Shown here piece by piece: positions 9,509 through 19,857 of a DNA stretch of 64,000 bases. Under the pieces are notes generated by a model. It was not told the origin of the DNA. It saw only the letters and a program-made list of their open reading frames with translations, and made no database searches. The stretch comes from Rosa chinensis (Eukaryota; Streptophyta; Magnoliopsida; Rosales; Rosaceae): NCBI RefSeq assembly GCF_002994745.2, contig NC_037092.1:16173501-16237500 (forward strand), in the 5' to 3' direction. Both the position numbers and the translations under genes were made by a program. How positions within the stretch are numbered: the stretch's first letter is position 1; each line of letters begins with the position of its first letter.

Positions 9509-10621
9509 ATGTCGAAACTTGACTTTCCTGCACTTACCTCAACTGGCTCGGAATATCATAGTTGGGCCACGGATGTTGAGCACCACCTCACTTCAAAAGG
9601 GATCCTACCCTTAATTCAAGCTCCTAATCCTACTCTCATATTTGAGCGTACGGCTACGAACAATGCCACCGCCCTCATCTTGATGAGGCGCCACATGGAT
9701 AAATCACTCCGACTGGAGTACATGGCAATCAAGGATGCTAGAGAATTATGGGTCGCGCTAGAAGAGCGATTTGGTAATATCAAGGATACCCTCCTCCCTG
9801 ACTTGAAAGTTCAATGGGGCAATCTACGATTCGCCGACTTCAAGTCTGTAGCTGAATATAATTCAGAAGTTCTACGCCTCAAAACCATGTTGGGGTTCTA
9901 TGGACAACCCGTCACAGAGCAAGAACTAATTGAGAAAACTCTCTCCACCTTCCCCGTCTCAGCAATTTTGCTCTCAAAGCAATATCGAACGGAATTTGAT
10001 ACTAGACGGATCACGAGATTTCATTAGCTCATTACTATTATGTCTGTAGCTGAAAAGCATGATAATATCCTCGTGAAGAATTATAATTCAAGGCCTATCG
10101 GAACTAAGAGCGTTCATGAGGCGAATTATAATAATGCACCCAAAGGAGGGCGCAAGGAGCGGAACCCTAAGAATAAGGGACACAACGGACGTTCTGGTCC
10201 ATATAACCGCCCTACAAAGGAAGGTACTCGTCAGAATGAAGGACGATCACGTGGCAATACGTGGCAACGTGGGAGAGGAGGCCGTGGGGCTCCAGGACAT
10301 GGAGAAACCACCCAGGGCCGTGGGAATGGCGCCAACTCCTATGGGGGACGCCACCCAAGTGCAAACAATGCACCTCAATTAAAGGGAGGAAATCACAATG
10401 ACATGTGTCATCGATGTGGATCTAGTGAGCACTGGTTCAAACAATGCAACGCAAGCAAACAATTGGCTGCGCATTATAAGGCATTTAGAGACTTCAGAGA
10501 GCATGAAGCCAATTTTGCCGAAAATATAGAAGAAGATGGTGATGATGCCGACGTCAATCTCACCATAGCGGACTTCAAATCTGACAAAGAATTGCACAAA
10601 GATGCTGCAGATTTTGATTAG
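9509..10621 (+). pseudogene. Copia-1 gag, complete except for one premature stop
   Basis: The ATG at 9509 opens MSKLDFPALTSTGSEYHSW. The frame runs to TAG at 10619-10621 (370 codons before the stop) with a single internal TAG at 10025-10027. The frame is unchanged on both sides (restart at ATG 10040 is in register). Downstream of the stop is a Gly/Arg/Asn-rich RNA-binding stretch and a CCHC zinc knuckle (CHRCGSSEHWFKQC), then an acidic tail. Gag forms the particle and packages RNA. The stop separates the capsid-like part from the zinc knuckle, so a normal Gag is not expected. Copia-2 has a sense codon (GAG) at the equivalent place. Confidence 0.85.
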
Positions 10622-11000
10622 TATAGTCCTTTACTTTTCCAAGAATTATGTAATGGCAATTATGCCCTAAATCAATAAAATGACTTATTGTATTCATTTT
10701 TTCCCTCTAGGCGTACTCAAGAGTACTTGTGATGTCTAGGCAAGGTTTGATCTGAGAGAACGGTTTTAAAAAGTGAGCAACGCTCCACCAAAATCTCGCC
10801 TTACCTTACCTGGTCACAACCAAATTGAAATTACCGAACGGATTAAGTGACTACGATTCGTCTACTATTTGATTTTATATTGGATTAGATTTTAGTCAAG
10901 AAATTTTGATGTAATCATTGGCTATCATTAATAAAGTATCGACTTATTTTATTCAAATGTCTTGGACATATTCTAAATTCGAACTTTATTATTTTTCAGT
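10622..11000 (+). other. Copia-1 gag-pol spacer ending in a splice-acceptor-like site
   Basis: 379 bp without coding. It ends in a pyrimidine-rich TTATTATTTTTCAG (AG at 10998-10999), one base before the pol ATG. It also contains GGCAAGGTTT and CCACCAA words resembling the element's own 3' untranslated region. An acceptor here could make a spliced pol message from the leader donor at 9161. Confidence 0.5.
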
Positions 11001-14000
11001 ATGTTTCCCGGAGAGCTCGAATGCCTCGTGGATAGTGCCACTACACATACCATCCTTCGAAACAGGCAGCTATTCCTATGGATGGCGCCTACTCGATCTT
11101 CTGTGACTACGATGGCTGGACCATCTCAATTGATTCATGGTCGAGGACCAGCTCAATTTATGTTGCCTAATGGCACTACTTTGAATGTCACCGAAGCTCT
11201 TTATGCTCCTAGGGCAGGAAGAACCCTATTGAGCTTCAAAGATATAAGAGCCAATGGTTTTCATGTGGAAACACATTGTGAGAATGGACAAGAGTTCCTT
11301 TGCATCACCTCTAATGACTACGGACATAAACGAGTCTTAGAGAAACTTATGTGTCGCTCTAGTGGGTTGTATGCAACCACTATTCGAGTCATTGAATCCA
11401 ACCATGTCATGAGAGATGATTTATGGGATTCCGACACATATAGGCTTTGGCACGACCGTTTGGGACACCCAGGTCGTGACATGATGATCCGTATATTAAA
11501 GACTTCACACGGACATCCCTTTTTCAGAACGAAAGGAAGTAAAAATCGAAATTTGGATCAAGGAAGAGCACCTGCGCCTCACGGCGCCTTCCCCCTTCAA
11601 GTCCGGCCACCACTAGCCGGCGCCGCCATCCCCCTGCGGCTCCAGGGTGGCTTTGACGCCACCCCTGCTCCCCTGACTCCAATTTCTGCTTCTAAAGTCA
11701 AAAGTGACTTCATGGCTCAACCAAAATCCTCATTGGTTATTTCTAAAGCCCATTATTCGTTCTGCAAAGCCTGCTCTTTAGCAAAGTTAGGATCGAGACC
11801 ATCCTATGCAAAGGACACCAAAGAAAATATACCATTCTTGCAAAGAATCCAAGGTGATATTTGTGGACCTATTCAACCATCATGCGGACCATTTCGATAT
11901 TTTATGGTATTGGTTGATGCATCGACACGCTGGTCACATGTCATGTTATTGTCCACCAGGAACGCTGCATTTGCTAAACTCCTAGCACAAATAATTAAGT
12001 TAAGGGCTCACCACCCTGATCATCCTATTAAGTCTATAAGATTAGACAATGCTGGAGAGTTTACATCAAAGACTTTTGATGATTATTGCATGTCCATTGG
12101 GATTGATGTTGAACATCCTGTTCCTCATGTTCACACCCAAAATGGTCTCGCAGAAGCCGCCATTAAACGACTACAAATGGTCGCTAGGGCATTGGTCATG
12201 CGCACCAATCTCCCTATTTCTGCTTGGGGCTATGCAATATTGCATGCAGCTGTGCTTATTCGTCTGAGGCCCACTGCTACTCAATCCTTTTCTGCGTCCC
12301 AGATGGTGACTGGGTATGAGCCTAATGTCTCACACTTACGCATATTTGGGTGCGCAGTTTATGTGCCAATTGCGCCTCCACAGCGCACCAAAATGGGTCC
12401 TCAAAGACGATTAGGCATTTATGTTGGATATGATTCTCCAACGATTATCCGCTACATAGAACCCTTGACAGGCGATCTCTTTACCGCAAGATTTGCGGAT
12501 TGTCACTTCGATGAGACAGTCTTCCCATCGTTAGGGGGAGATAAGAACATCAATGTTCAACAGGAACGACCGGAATTGTCGTGGTCTGTCCCCACTCTGT
12601 CTCATCTTGATCCCCGAACTGCACAGTCTGAAATTGAAGTGCGGAGAATTCTCGATCTTCAGAACGTAGCAGAATCGATGCCTGATGCGTTTTCTGATAT
12701 CGCTAAAGTGACGAGATCACACATACCTACTGCAAACGTGCCTGCAAGGATTGATGTCCCTAAAAGTAGAGGACATGATGCCAACTCAAGAGTGCATGAG
12801 CATGGCGCCAACGTTCCATCTCTCAATGATGGTGACGTTATGGCTAGGCCCACGGCTCCTGCCAGGAAGCGCGGGAGGCCCATAGGTTCGATGGATTCTC
12901 GCCCAAGAAAGAAAGCGAGTTTGGCACAGAATAATCCATTAATCATCGATATAAATAATCCATCTCATGAGAATATTCCGGATTATGGTTATGTCCAAGA
13001 GACATCATTGGGGGACGCTCCAATGTCAGAACCAACTCCAGAGAATAGAGAGATCTCCATAAATTACACTAGTGTACATGAGATGATGGATAGAAATTCT
13101 ATGGCAATTGATGATGCATTTGCATATCATATTGCGAAAGGGATTATAGAATATGATGATATCGAACCTCGCTCTGTTGAAGAATGTCAACGAAGAGCAG
13201 ATTGGCCTAAATGGAAAGATGCGATCCAGGTTGAATTGGATTCACTAACAAAGAGACAGGTATTTGGGCCTGTAACGCAGACACCCCCAAGTGTAAAGCC
13301 TGTTGGCCATAAATGGGTCTTTGTTAGAAAGCGTAATGAGAAAAATGAGGTGGTAAGATATAAAGCCCGCCTTGTGGCGCAAGGTTTCTCACAACGCCCT
13401 GGAATCGACTACGAGGAGACATATTCTCCCGTAATGGACGTTATAACGTTCCGCTACCTTGTCAGTTTGGTAGTTTCCGAAAAACTTGACATGCAGCTTA
13501 TGGATGTGGTTACAGCATATCTCTATGGGGATCTAGATTCAGAGATATATATGAAGGTTCCAGATGGACTTCAATTACCCAAATCAAGTGGCTCTAAACC
13601 ACGGAGCGCGTTTTCAATAAGATTAAAACGCTCACTATATGGATTAAAACAATCTGGACGGATGTGGTATAACCGTCTAAGTGACTACTTGATTGGGAAG
13701 GGATATATTAACAATGAAATATGCCCATGCGTGTTCATTAAAAGAACAAGTTCCGGATTTGCAATCGTAGCAGTTTATGTCGATGACATGAACCTAATTG
13801 GAACTCTGGATGAGTTAAAGGAAACTGCTAATTACTTGAAATCCGAATTTGAGATGAAAGATCTTGGGAAAACACGGTTTTGTCTCGGTATAGAACTCGA
13901 GCACCGTAGTGATGGGATTTTGATCCATCAGTCTGCATATACTCAGAAAATTCTAAGGCGCTTTAATGAAGATAAAGCAAAGCCTACGAGTACTCCCATG

Positions 14001-14927
14001 ATCGGCCGTAGTCTTGAGCCCGGAAAAGATCCGTTTCGTCCAAGGGATGAGGACGAAGAACCCCTAGAGGCCGAAGTGCCCTATTTAAGTGCAATAGGCG
14101 CATTATTGTACTTAGCTCAATGCACAAGACCGGACATCTCATTCGCAGTGAACTTGTTAGCTCGACACAGCTCTGCGCCAACACGCCGCCATTGGATTGG
14201 TGTAAAGACCATCTTTCGATACCTAAGAGGTACGATTGATATGGGCCTATTCTATCCCTACAGAGAGAAAAGGAATGACGGAAAATTGGGATCGGACCCC
14301 AAAAGGCAAAACGCCCCCGTCCATGGAATGGCCGCCGGCCATGTTGCCAGCGCCGGCACCGCCGCCTGTCATGGTGGCCGGCGTCATCCTATCTCCCTCC
14401 ATCAAAACGACAATGATGTCTTGATGGGTTTTGCTGATGCAGGGTACCTCTCTGACCCTCACAAAGGTCGCTCCCAAACAGGTTATGTCTTTACCATGGG
14501 AAGCACTGCGATATCTTGGAGGTCTACGAAACAAACCCTTGTTGCTACTTCCTCAAATCATGCAGAGATTATTGCTCTACATGAAGCTGTACGTGAATGT
14601 GTATGGCTAAGGTCTGTAATTCGACACATTCAAGGAAGTTGTGGTTTGAAGTCTACCACAGATGAACCTACATGCATTTATGAGGATAATGCAGCTTGTA
14701 TTGAACAAATGAAGTTAGGTTTCATCAAGGGCGACAACACCAAGCATATATCGCCTAAGTTCTTTTATAATCAGCAACAACAATCACTTCTAAAGATTGA
14801 AGTGAATCAAATCCGATCAGAGGATAATGTAGCGGACTTATTCACTAAGTCGTTACCTAAATCCACCTTCGAGAAACATGTGAAGAGCATCGGATTGAGA
14901 AAGTTATCCGAACTCCCACGATTGTAG
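11001..14927 (+). CDS. Copia-1 pol polyprotein (protease, integrase, reverse transcriptase, RNase H), 1308 aa
   Basis: One uninterrupted frame. The protease motif is near residues 10-16 and reads VDSATTH, where the family normally has a glycine after DS. The integrase zinc-finger histidines lie in LWHDRLGHPG (H151, H156) and the cysteines in CKAC (C255, C258). Catalytic D286, D349 and E385 form the integrase DDE triad. Reverse transcriptase shows YKARLVAQGFSQ and YVDD (926-929). RNase H shows GFADAGYLSDPHKGRSQTGY and, further on, SSNHAEIIALHEA. Two Pro/Ala/Gly-rich inserts are unusual: about residues 180-240, between the HH and CC pairs of the zinc finger, and about 1095-1135, between reverse transcriptase and RNase H. 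The open frame indicates recent activity. The DSA change may impair the protease. Confidence 0.93.
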   Translation: MFPGELECLVDSATTHTILRNRQLFLWMAPTRSSVTTMAGPSQLIHGRGPAQFMLPNGTTLNVTEALYAPRAGRTLLSFKDIRANGFHVETHCENGQEFLCITSNDYGHKRVLEKLMCRSSGLYATTIRVIESNHVMRDDLWDSDTYRLWHDRLGHPGRDMMIRILKTSHGHPFFRTKGSKNRNLDQGRAPAPHGAFPLQVRPPLAGAAIPLRLQGGFDATPAPLTPISASKVKSDFMAQPKSSLVISKAHYSFCKACSLAKLGSRPSYAKDTKENIPFLQRIQGDICGPIQPSCGPFRYFMVLVDASTRWSHVMLLSTRNAAFAKLLAQIIKLRAHHPDHPIKSIRLDNAGEFTSKTFDDYCMSIGIDVEHPVPHVHTQNGLAEAAIKRLQMVARALVMRTNLPISAWGYAILHAAVLIRLRPTATQSFSASQMVTGYEPNVSHLRIFGCAVYVPIAPPQRTKMGPQRRLGIYVGYDSPTIIRYIEPLTGDLFTARFADCHFDETVFPSLGGDKNINVQQERPELSWSVPTLSHLDPRTAQSEIEVRRILDLQNVAESMPDAFSDIAKVTRSHIPTANVPARIDVPKSRGHDANSRVHEHGANVPSLNDGDVMARPTAPARKRGRPIGSMDSRPRKKASLAQNNPLIIDINNPSHENIPDYGYVQETSLGDAPMSEPTPENREISINYTSVHEMMDRNSMAIDDAFAYHIAKGIIEYDDIEPRSVEECQRRADWPKWKDAIQVELDSLTKRQVFGPVTQTPPSVKPVGHKWVFVRKRNEKNEVVRYKARLVAQGFSQRPGIDYEETYSPVMDVITFRYLVSLVVSEKLDMQLMDVVTAYLYGDLDSEIYMKVPDGLQLPKSSGSKPRSAFSIRLKRSLYGLKQSGRMWYNRLSDYLIGKGYINNEICPCVFIKRTSSGFAIVAVYVDDMNLIGTLDELKETANYLKSEFEMKDLGKTRFCLGIELEHRSDGILIHQSAYTQKILRRFNEDKAKPTSTPMIGRSLEPGKDPFRPRDEDEEPLEAEVPYLSAIGALLYLAQCTRPDISFAVNLLARHSSAPTRRHWIGVKTIFRYLRGTIDMGLFYPYREKRNDGKLGSDPKRQNAPVHGMAAGHVASAGTAACHGGRRHPISLHQNDNDVLMGFADAGYLSDPHKGRSQTGYVFTMGSTAISWRSTKQTLVATSSNHAEIIALHEAVRECVWLRSVIRHIQGSCGLKSTTDEPTCIYEDNAACIEQMKLGFIKGDNTKHISPKFFYNQQQQSLLKIEVNQIRSEDNVADLFTKSLPKSTFEKHVKSIGLRKLSELPRL

Positions 14928-15125
14928 CAATCAGGGGGAGATATCGACATCAGGGGGAGTTATGATGTCTACATGTTCGATCTCGAAGAGTGAAGGACGT
15001 GTTGTGCTCTTTTTGTCCTTCGACCAAGATTATTTTTGTCCCACAGGGTTTTTGTTACCTGGCAAGGTTTTTAACGAGGCAACGGATGAAGCGTCACCAC
15101 CAAGTTTGAGCGGCACAAGGGGGAG
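14928..15125 (+). other. Copia-1 3' untranslated region and polypurine tract
   Basis: Two TCAGGGGGAG words just after the pol stop precede the conserved Copia 3' block (GGCAAGGTTTTTAACGAGGC). The final purine run AAGGGGGAG ends at 15125, directly against the 3' LTR, and is the likely plus-strand primer. Confidence 0.8.
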
Positions 15126-15332
15126 TGTTGAAGGAAAATCAAGTTTAGTGTGCCTTATCAAACTAGGAATAGGAATAGGAGAGAAGGTTCTAGATTTCCC
15201 AATCCTACACGGATTGGTATTCCTTGTAACATTAGATTATGCACTTTGTAATCCCTATATATAGGGCTCCTATTCTCTATAATGATACACAATTCTCTCA
15301 TCAATCTCTCTCAATACCAATATACTTAAACA
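15126..15332 (+). repeat. 3' LTR of Copia-1
   Basis: 207 bp, identical by eye to the 5' LTR, followed by the target duplication CATTT. Confidence 0.95.
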
Positions 15333-15337
15333 CATTT

Positions 15338-16130
15338 CAAATAATCCAGAATTCTAGGGTTCAGGGAAATGACTAAAATGGTGAGGATAATAGAAATATC
15401 AATGGGTTGTACATTAGCATAATGAAAACAAGCTGAAAATGTATCGAAAACAAAATTTCGGAATTATGTATGTGTATTCAAAATAGTTATTGTCTGGTGA
15501 ATGTCTCAAGGAAAATCCAAAAATGTACCATTGATATTTTGTCCTAGTTCAAAAATGATTCTACTCACACTTGTCTGCTTAGTATTTACACCTCCATTAT
15601 AATTTTTTTCATGAACACATTTTAAGCTTCCTAACCGTACCGGCCTCCGGAAGGACCAAAACCTAGCTTACCATCTATGAAAAAGAAAAAAGATATCACT
15701 GCTAGCGAACCACCTACGGCCACGCCCTAGCGCCTTTCTCTCTTTAATGAGAACAAGCTAGAACACGCATGAACCCTACATCCTAGCTAGTTGTAAACCG
15801 ACCAATAGCACCCGCTTGAGTGAATGCAATATCAAATCCAATCCAATCCAAGTAGTTTGTCATCAATAGTGTGTAACCCAATTGTCGGGCCATGTGAATT
15901 AATTTATGGGGGGATCTCATGGCGTCAAATCACATTTCAAATCATCTTGACTTTGGATACTGACTATTCTGAGTTGGATTTGATACGCGCCAAATCATAG
16001 GGCAGCATTTTCCTCCCGAAAGTGTCATGATCGAGGCCCAGATGCGGTTTGGAGTGATGGATGCATAGGGATTGGGTATTTGGGTTGCAGGGGTGGTGGC
16101 AGCTGGTGAGGCCGAGTCGGACGGTGATTT
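15338..16130. other. Intergenic DNA, nothing recognised
   Basis: This is the right flank of Copia-1, continuous with the desaturase upstream DNA before the insertion. No coding stretch with support, no repeat of note. Confidence 0.5.
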
Positions 16131-16139
16131 TGTTTTTTG

Positions 16140-16890
16140 TTTTTCAGAGCAGAAGAAACTTTTATTAATCACTGCATGGTAATACAAGAACTGGAATGAC
16201 CGGTTATATATGGTACTAATGCCACCATGACACACATTCCTTACATCATTACTAGTTACAGGTTTACCATCATCGATAATATGTATGAGCCAAAGAGGCC
16301 TAGCCTCCAACAAAACTAAACACCCATTTTCCCGGGCTACAAATTAGGCAATAGCATGAGCAACTGAATTTTGGTCTCTAGGGACGTAACAGATGCCTGG
16401 AATTTGCAGCAAGGCCATCAGCCACTGTATTGTTGCAACCAAGTGACCCTCTGCAGCATAACAATCTGATACCCTCCCTATTTAACATATGAACTGCAAC
16501 CAACCAGTCTCTCTACCATCACCCTACCTCCATCCCTTCTCCTGCAACGATTCAAGGCCTAATTTAATAACCGACAATTCCGTGGCTAGAGGAGAGAGTC
16601 GCTGAGCAATTCTTTGACCACATGTTCCCACTAGATCACCTCTCTCATTCCTTATACATCTTGGACAAATTGATGTATCAGCAATTCGTCGTCTAAACAA
16701 ACTAGCCATACAGAGAATAAACTCCGAAGAACATCTCCATATCTTAAGTTTCCATAGGTGTCTCCAATAATCCGTAACCACCGTGGAATAGAGTGACCAC
16801 GGTGGTTGGAGAGCAGGGACATAACTGGTCGAGGTGGAGGCTTGATTTATCCTTCCCGATCTGATTGGGTGCCATATATAATTGATCAAG
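16140..16890 (-). mobile_element. LINE 3'-end remnant with RNase H-like (RVT_3) domain
   Basis: On the minus strand, 16889 to about 16540 encodes NERGDLVGTCGQRIAQRLSP and then LATELSVIKLGLESLQEKGW, which fits the plant LINE/RVT_3 RNase H-like domain. Further on (about 16420-16320), in other frames, comes VPRDQNSVAHAIA, the domain's conserved end. AATAAA-like and A-rich sequence follows near 16165-16135. Stops and frame changes show decay. Target duplications were not found. Confidence 0.55.
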
Positions 16891-17152
16891 TCCCTCTCTG
16901 ATTTGATTATTCATCCCCAGAGTCAAGCACATAACTCGATCGGGTGTGCTCCTCCTGTCGTCGGGCTCACACGCAAGTTTTAACTCCTTTGTCAGAATCA
17001 CAGTGAAAAGACCTGATAGTCCTTACACCATATATTTGTTTGAATTTTTATTTAACATTTGAGGAATTATTTTTTATTTTTTATTTTTTTCAAGATGAAA
17101 GTAAAGTTTTATTTGCATCATATGAGATTCAAATACATAGGATATAATTAAG

Positions 17153-17832
17153 AGTTTTTTACTTCAACAGTGTCTGAACTCTTAAAAGTCCTTTAAAACG
17201 CTACTTAGACTTTTAAATTTATCAATGAGATACTTGCACTCAAGTTTTCTTATCAACGTCGTACCTCCGTCAAAATTTCGTTACGGAATCGTTAATTATG
17301 AGCACGTGACGTCCATGTGTCTGGTGTTTGAAGGATAAAATTGTCATTTGACTATAACTTATTATTAAAAAATAAATTATAAAGGAAATTTGGAATTCTT
17401 CTCAAACTTGTCGTCGACAAAAAAAAAAACACAAATATAGACTCTCCTCCTCGACTAAACAAAGAAAACGACAACGAATCCTCAACCTCTCAGCCCTACC
17501 TTCTCCATCACCAACACCCTAGACGACTACTCCTCCTCCGACTACACCAACACCCTAGACGACTACTCCTCCTCCGACTACACCAACATATCTCTGAAAT
17601 CAACCTAAACCCGATGTTTGGATATCATCTCCGGCGAGTCTGCTCATCCTTTTGGTATCGAACTCCTGAAACAACCAGCCCACCAACTCGAATGAGACCT
17701 TTAAAACAGTATCGGAGCCGTTGAGCATGTTGATAAGGAAACTTGAGTCTAGGTATCACATTGATAACTTTCAAAATCTAGTATCATTTTAAAGTCCTCG
17801 AAGAGTTCAGACACTATTGAAGTCAAAAACCC
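17153..17832. mobile_element. Mutator-like MITE with long terminal inverted repeats
   Basis: Terminal inverted repeats of about 105 bp (17153-17257 and about 17728-17832) share CTTCAACAGTGTCTGAACTC with few changes. The element is flanked by a perfect 10-bp direct repeat TATAATTAAG (17143-17152 and 17833-17842), the length typical of Mutator-like elements. The 470-bp interior encodes no transposase. It contains two direct copies of CACCAACACCCTAGACGACT near 17509 and 17546. Confidence 0.85.
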
Positions 17833-17842
17833 TATAATTAAG

Positions 17843-18700
17843 TATGGGAAAGTCAACAATGACAATCCAAAACCTAATATTACAGCTACGAAACAAAAGC
17901 GCACTCACTACTAACTAGTTGCGCTGCTTGTAATCTTCAGGAAAATACATACTTATAACAAAAAATTGGGCAGTAGAAAAATATCTTCATTTCTTCTCAA
18001 ACCTAATCTAAAGGTGGTCTAATTAAAATCTTTCTCAAATAAAACCCAGTGGGGCAAAATTCCGAACAGGGAAAAGAGTACTACCTACAAAAAAAAGTAA
18101 AAGTAAAAGCGAAATGAGCTGCAAACTCCATCAAAGCCAGGAGTGATATTTAAGAAACATTGACAACGCAGTAGGGTACAACGAAGAATCAACCAACACT
18201 ATTTCACTGGTACAAGTTACTCGTAAAACATGCAAAACAAAAGAAAAATAAAACGTTAGTAAATAATGAGAATTGATAATTGAACGATTAGAAAGAGAAT
18301 ATGATCAATGAACTTTGAATAATGCACATCCCAGAGAAACAGGGGATACAAAACTATGCCAATCAAGATCAGCAATTACAGGGCCAGTCCTGAGGCAAAA
18401 AATTAAAATGTGGCCTCTACACAGATACTCATGTACATACACATATTTACACCAAATAATAGTACAAAATAATCTATTTTGAATAAAAATAGATATAGAA
18501 TTCATAAGTGATTGCCAAAAAAAAAAGTGAAAGAGGAAGCAAGGTTCGAACTTCACCAAAATACATATAGAATTGAATTAACTAACTGACAAAAGCGAAA
18601 AAAGGTATAAGGGAAGAAGCAGAGTTCGAACTTTGGTTGGGGGGGGGGGGGAGTGGATTAACAGTGCTTCCACTGAAGCAACACGCTTGTGCGTGCAAAT
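17843..18700. other. Intergenic DNA, nothing recognised
   Basis: AT-rich, with a G-run near 18637-18651. No supported coding. Confidence 0.5.
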
Positions 18701-18705
18701 AGAAA

Positions 18706-18710
<5 letters not shown>

Positions 18711-18738
<28 letters not shown>
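18711..18738. repeat. (TA)n microsatellite
   Basis: Fourteen uninterrupted TA units. Confidence 0.95.
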
Positions 18739-18742
<4 letters not shown>

Positions 18743-18854
18743 TAAATTTTCCGAGGCCCCCAGGAACCGCTGGCCTGAGACAGCCGCCTCAGGCGGCAGC
18801 CCTCAGGATTGGCCTTGTCAGCAAAACGTCAACAAGTCCAAATAAACCATGTCA

Positions 18855-19015
18855 TAGTTCTACCCATAAAACATGGGAGAAAACCAAAACTCTACAATGT
18901 TGAGAGAACAAAGTTCTACCCAAACTATGGGAGAAACAAAATTTTTGCCCAAACCATGGGAGAAAACCAAAGCTCTACTCAAAACATGGGAGAGAACAAA
19001 TTCTTTACCAGGTAA
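18855..19015. repeat. Short tandem repeat, about 35-bp unit
   Basis: About five degenerate copies of a unit containing TTCTACCCAAA..ATGGGAGA. No conserved open reading frame is kept across copies, so it is treated as non-coding. Confidence 0.65.
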
Positions 19016-19639
19016 TTGAGACAACAAAAAAAAGGAGAGTGGTTCTAAAGACCAAAGACAATAAGGGTGAGGGTGATTAGACTAATAGAGAATGATGGAT
19101 TGATGGTGATTAGAGAGAAAGGGATGGGTAGGAAGTGATCAGTGAATGGGATGGGCTATTGGAGGCGATGGGTTGGAGCCTTGGAGGTAATTGTCAATGT
19201 TTGCAGACGAGAAGGTTTTAGAAAAGAGCGAGAAAGCGGTTAAGATTTTTTGTGTCGGTTGATTATTGCCATTCCTGATCAAACTAAACTCAAGATAGGA
19301 CTGTTGGCGCAAATGAATTTTACATCAATTATGCGACGTGGAAATATACTTCATTGTAATGGATTGACGGTTTAAATCTGATGAGAAAGTTGAACTGCAG
19401 AGGCAGAACTAATGTGTTGGGAAGAGTTTGAAAATTGTGCATACGTTTCACGTACTACAAAACTAAGGGACGAGAGTGAGTCGACAACAAAGATGGATTG
19501 TAGTGGTGATGAAATATGGCAAACAACGGCGGTAATAGCCTAGTAGGAGGGAAAGAGTCTGATAACATGGTGGTCGGAGAGAGAGAGAGTTGCAAAAGAT
19601 TTTTTTTTTTGAGGAAAAGTATAGTAAAAATAATAAAAT
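19016..19639. other. Intergenic DNA left of Copia-2, nothing recognised
   Basis: No supported coding or RNA gene. Confidence 0.5.
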
Positions 19640-19857
19640 TGTTCAAGGAAAACCTAATTTGTGTTTAGTCCAAACTCTAGGTTACTTGACCTAGTGGTAA
19701 TAGGATTTAATTAGAAGGATCTAGAATCCTAATCAATGTAGAATTACTTTCCTTGTATGATTGAGATTCTATGCATTGTAATCCTCTATATAAAGAGGCC
19801 CCTATTATCAATGAGAATACACAGCAAATTCCTCCCAAATTCAGTTTCTCTACAACA
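19640..19857 (+). repeat. 5' LTR of Copia-2
   Basis: TGTTCAAGG..CTACAACA, followed by the primer-binding-like CGTTATTAGCACGA. TATA region CCTCTATATAAAGAGG near 19783 is a near-palindrome, as in Copia-1. Confidence 0.9.

Larger units (their letters stand above)
8566..15332 (+). mobile_element. Copia-1: complete Ty1/Copia LTR retrotransposon, 6767 bp
   Basis: Two 207-bp LTRs (8566-8772, 15126-15332) look identical by eye. The element is flanked by a perfect 5-bp target duplication CATTT (8561-8565 and 15333-15337). Inside are a leader, gag (one premature stop), a long open pol in Copia order (protease, integrase, reverse transcriptase, RNase H) and a polypurine tract AAGGGGGAG directly before the 3' LTR. 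Identical LTRs mean a very recent insertion. The YVDDMNLIGT reverse-transcriptase motif suggests the Bianca-like branch of Copia, but that lineage call is tentative. Confidence 0.95.

Noticed and set aside
10025..10027. Programmed readthrough of the gag TAG
   Set aside because: No known readthrough context was recognised, and Copia-2 has a sense codon at the same place, so a simple nonsense mutation is more likely.
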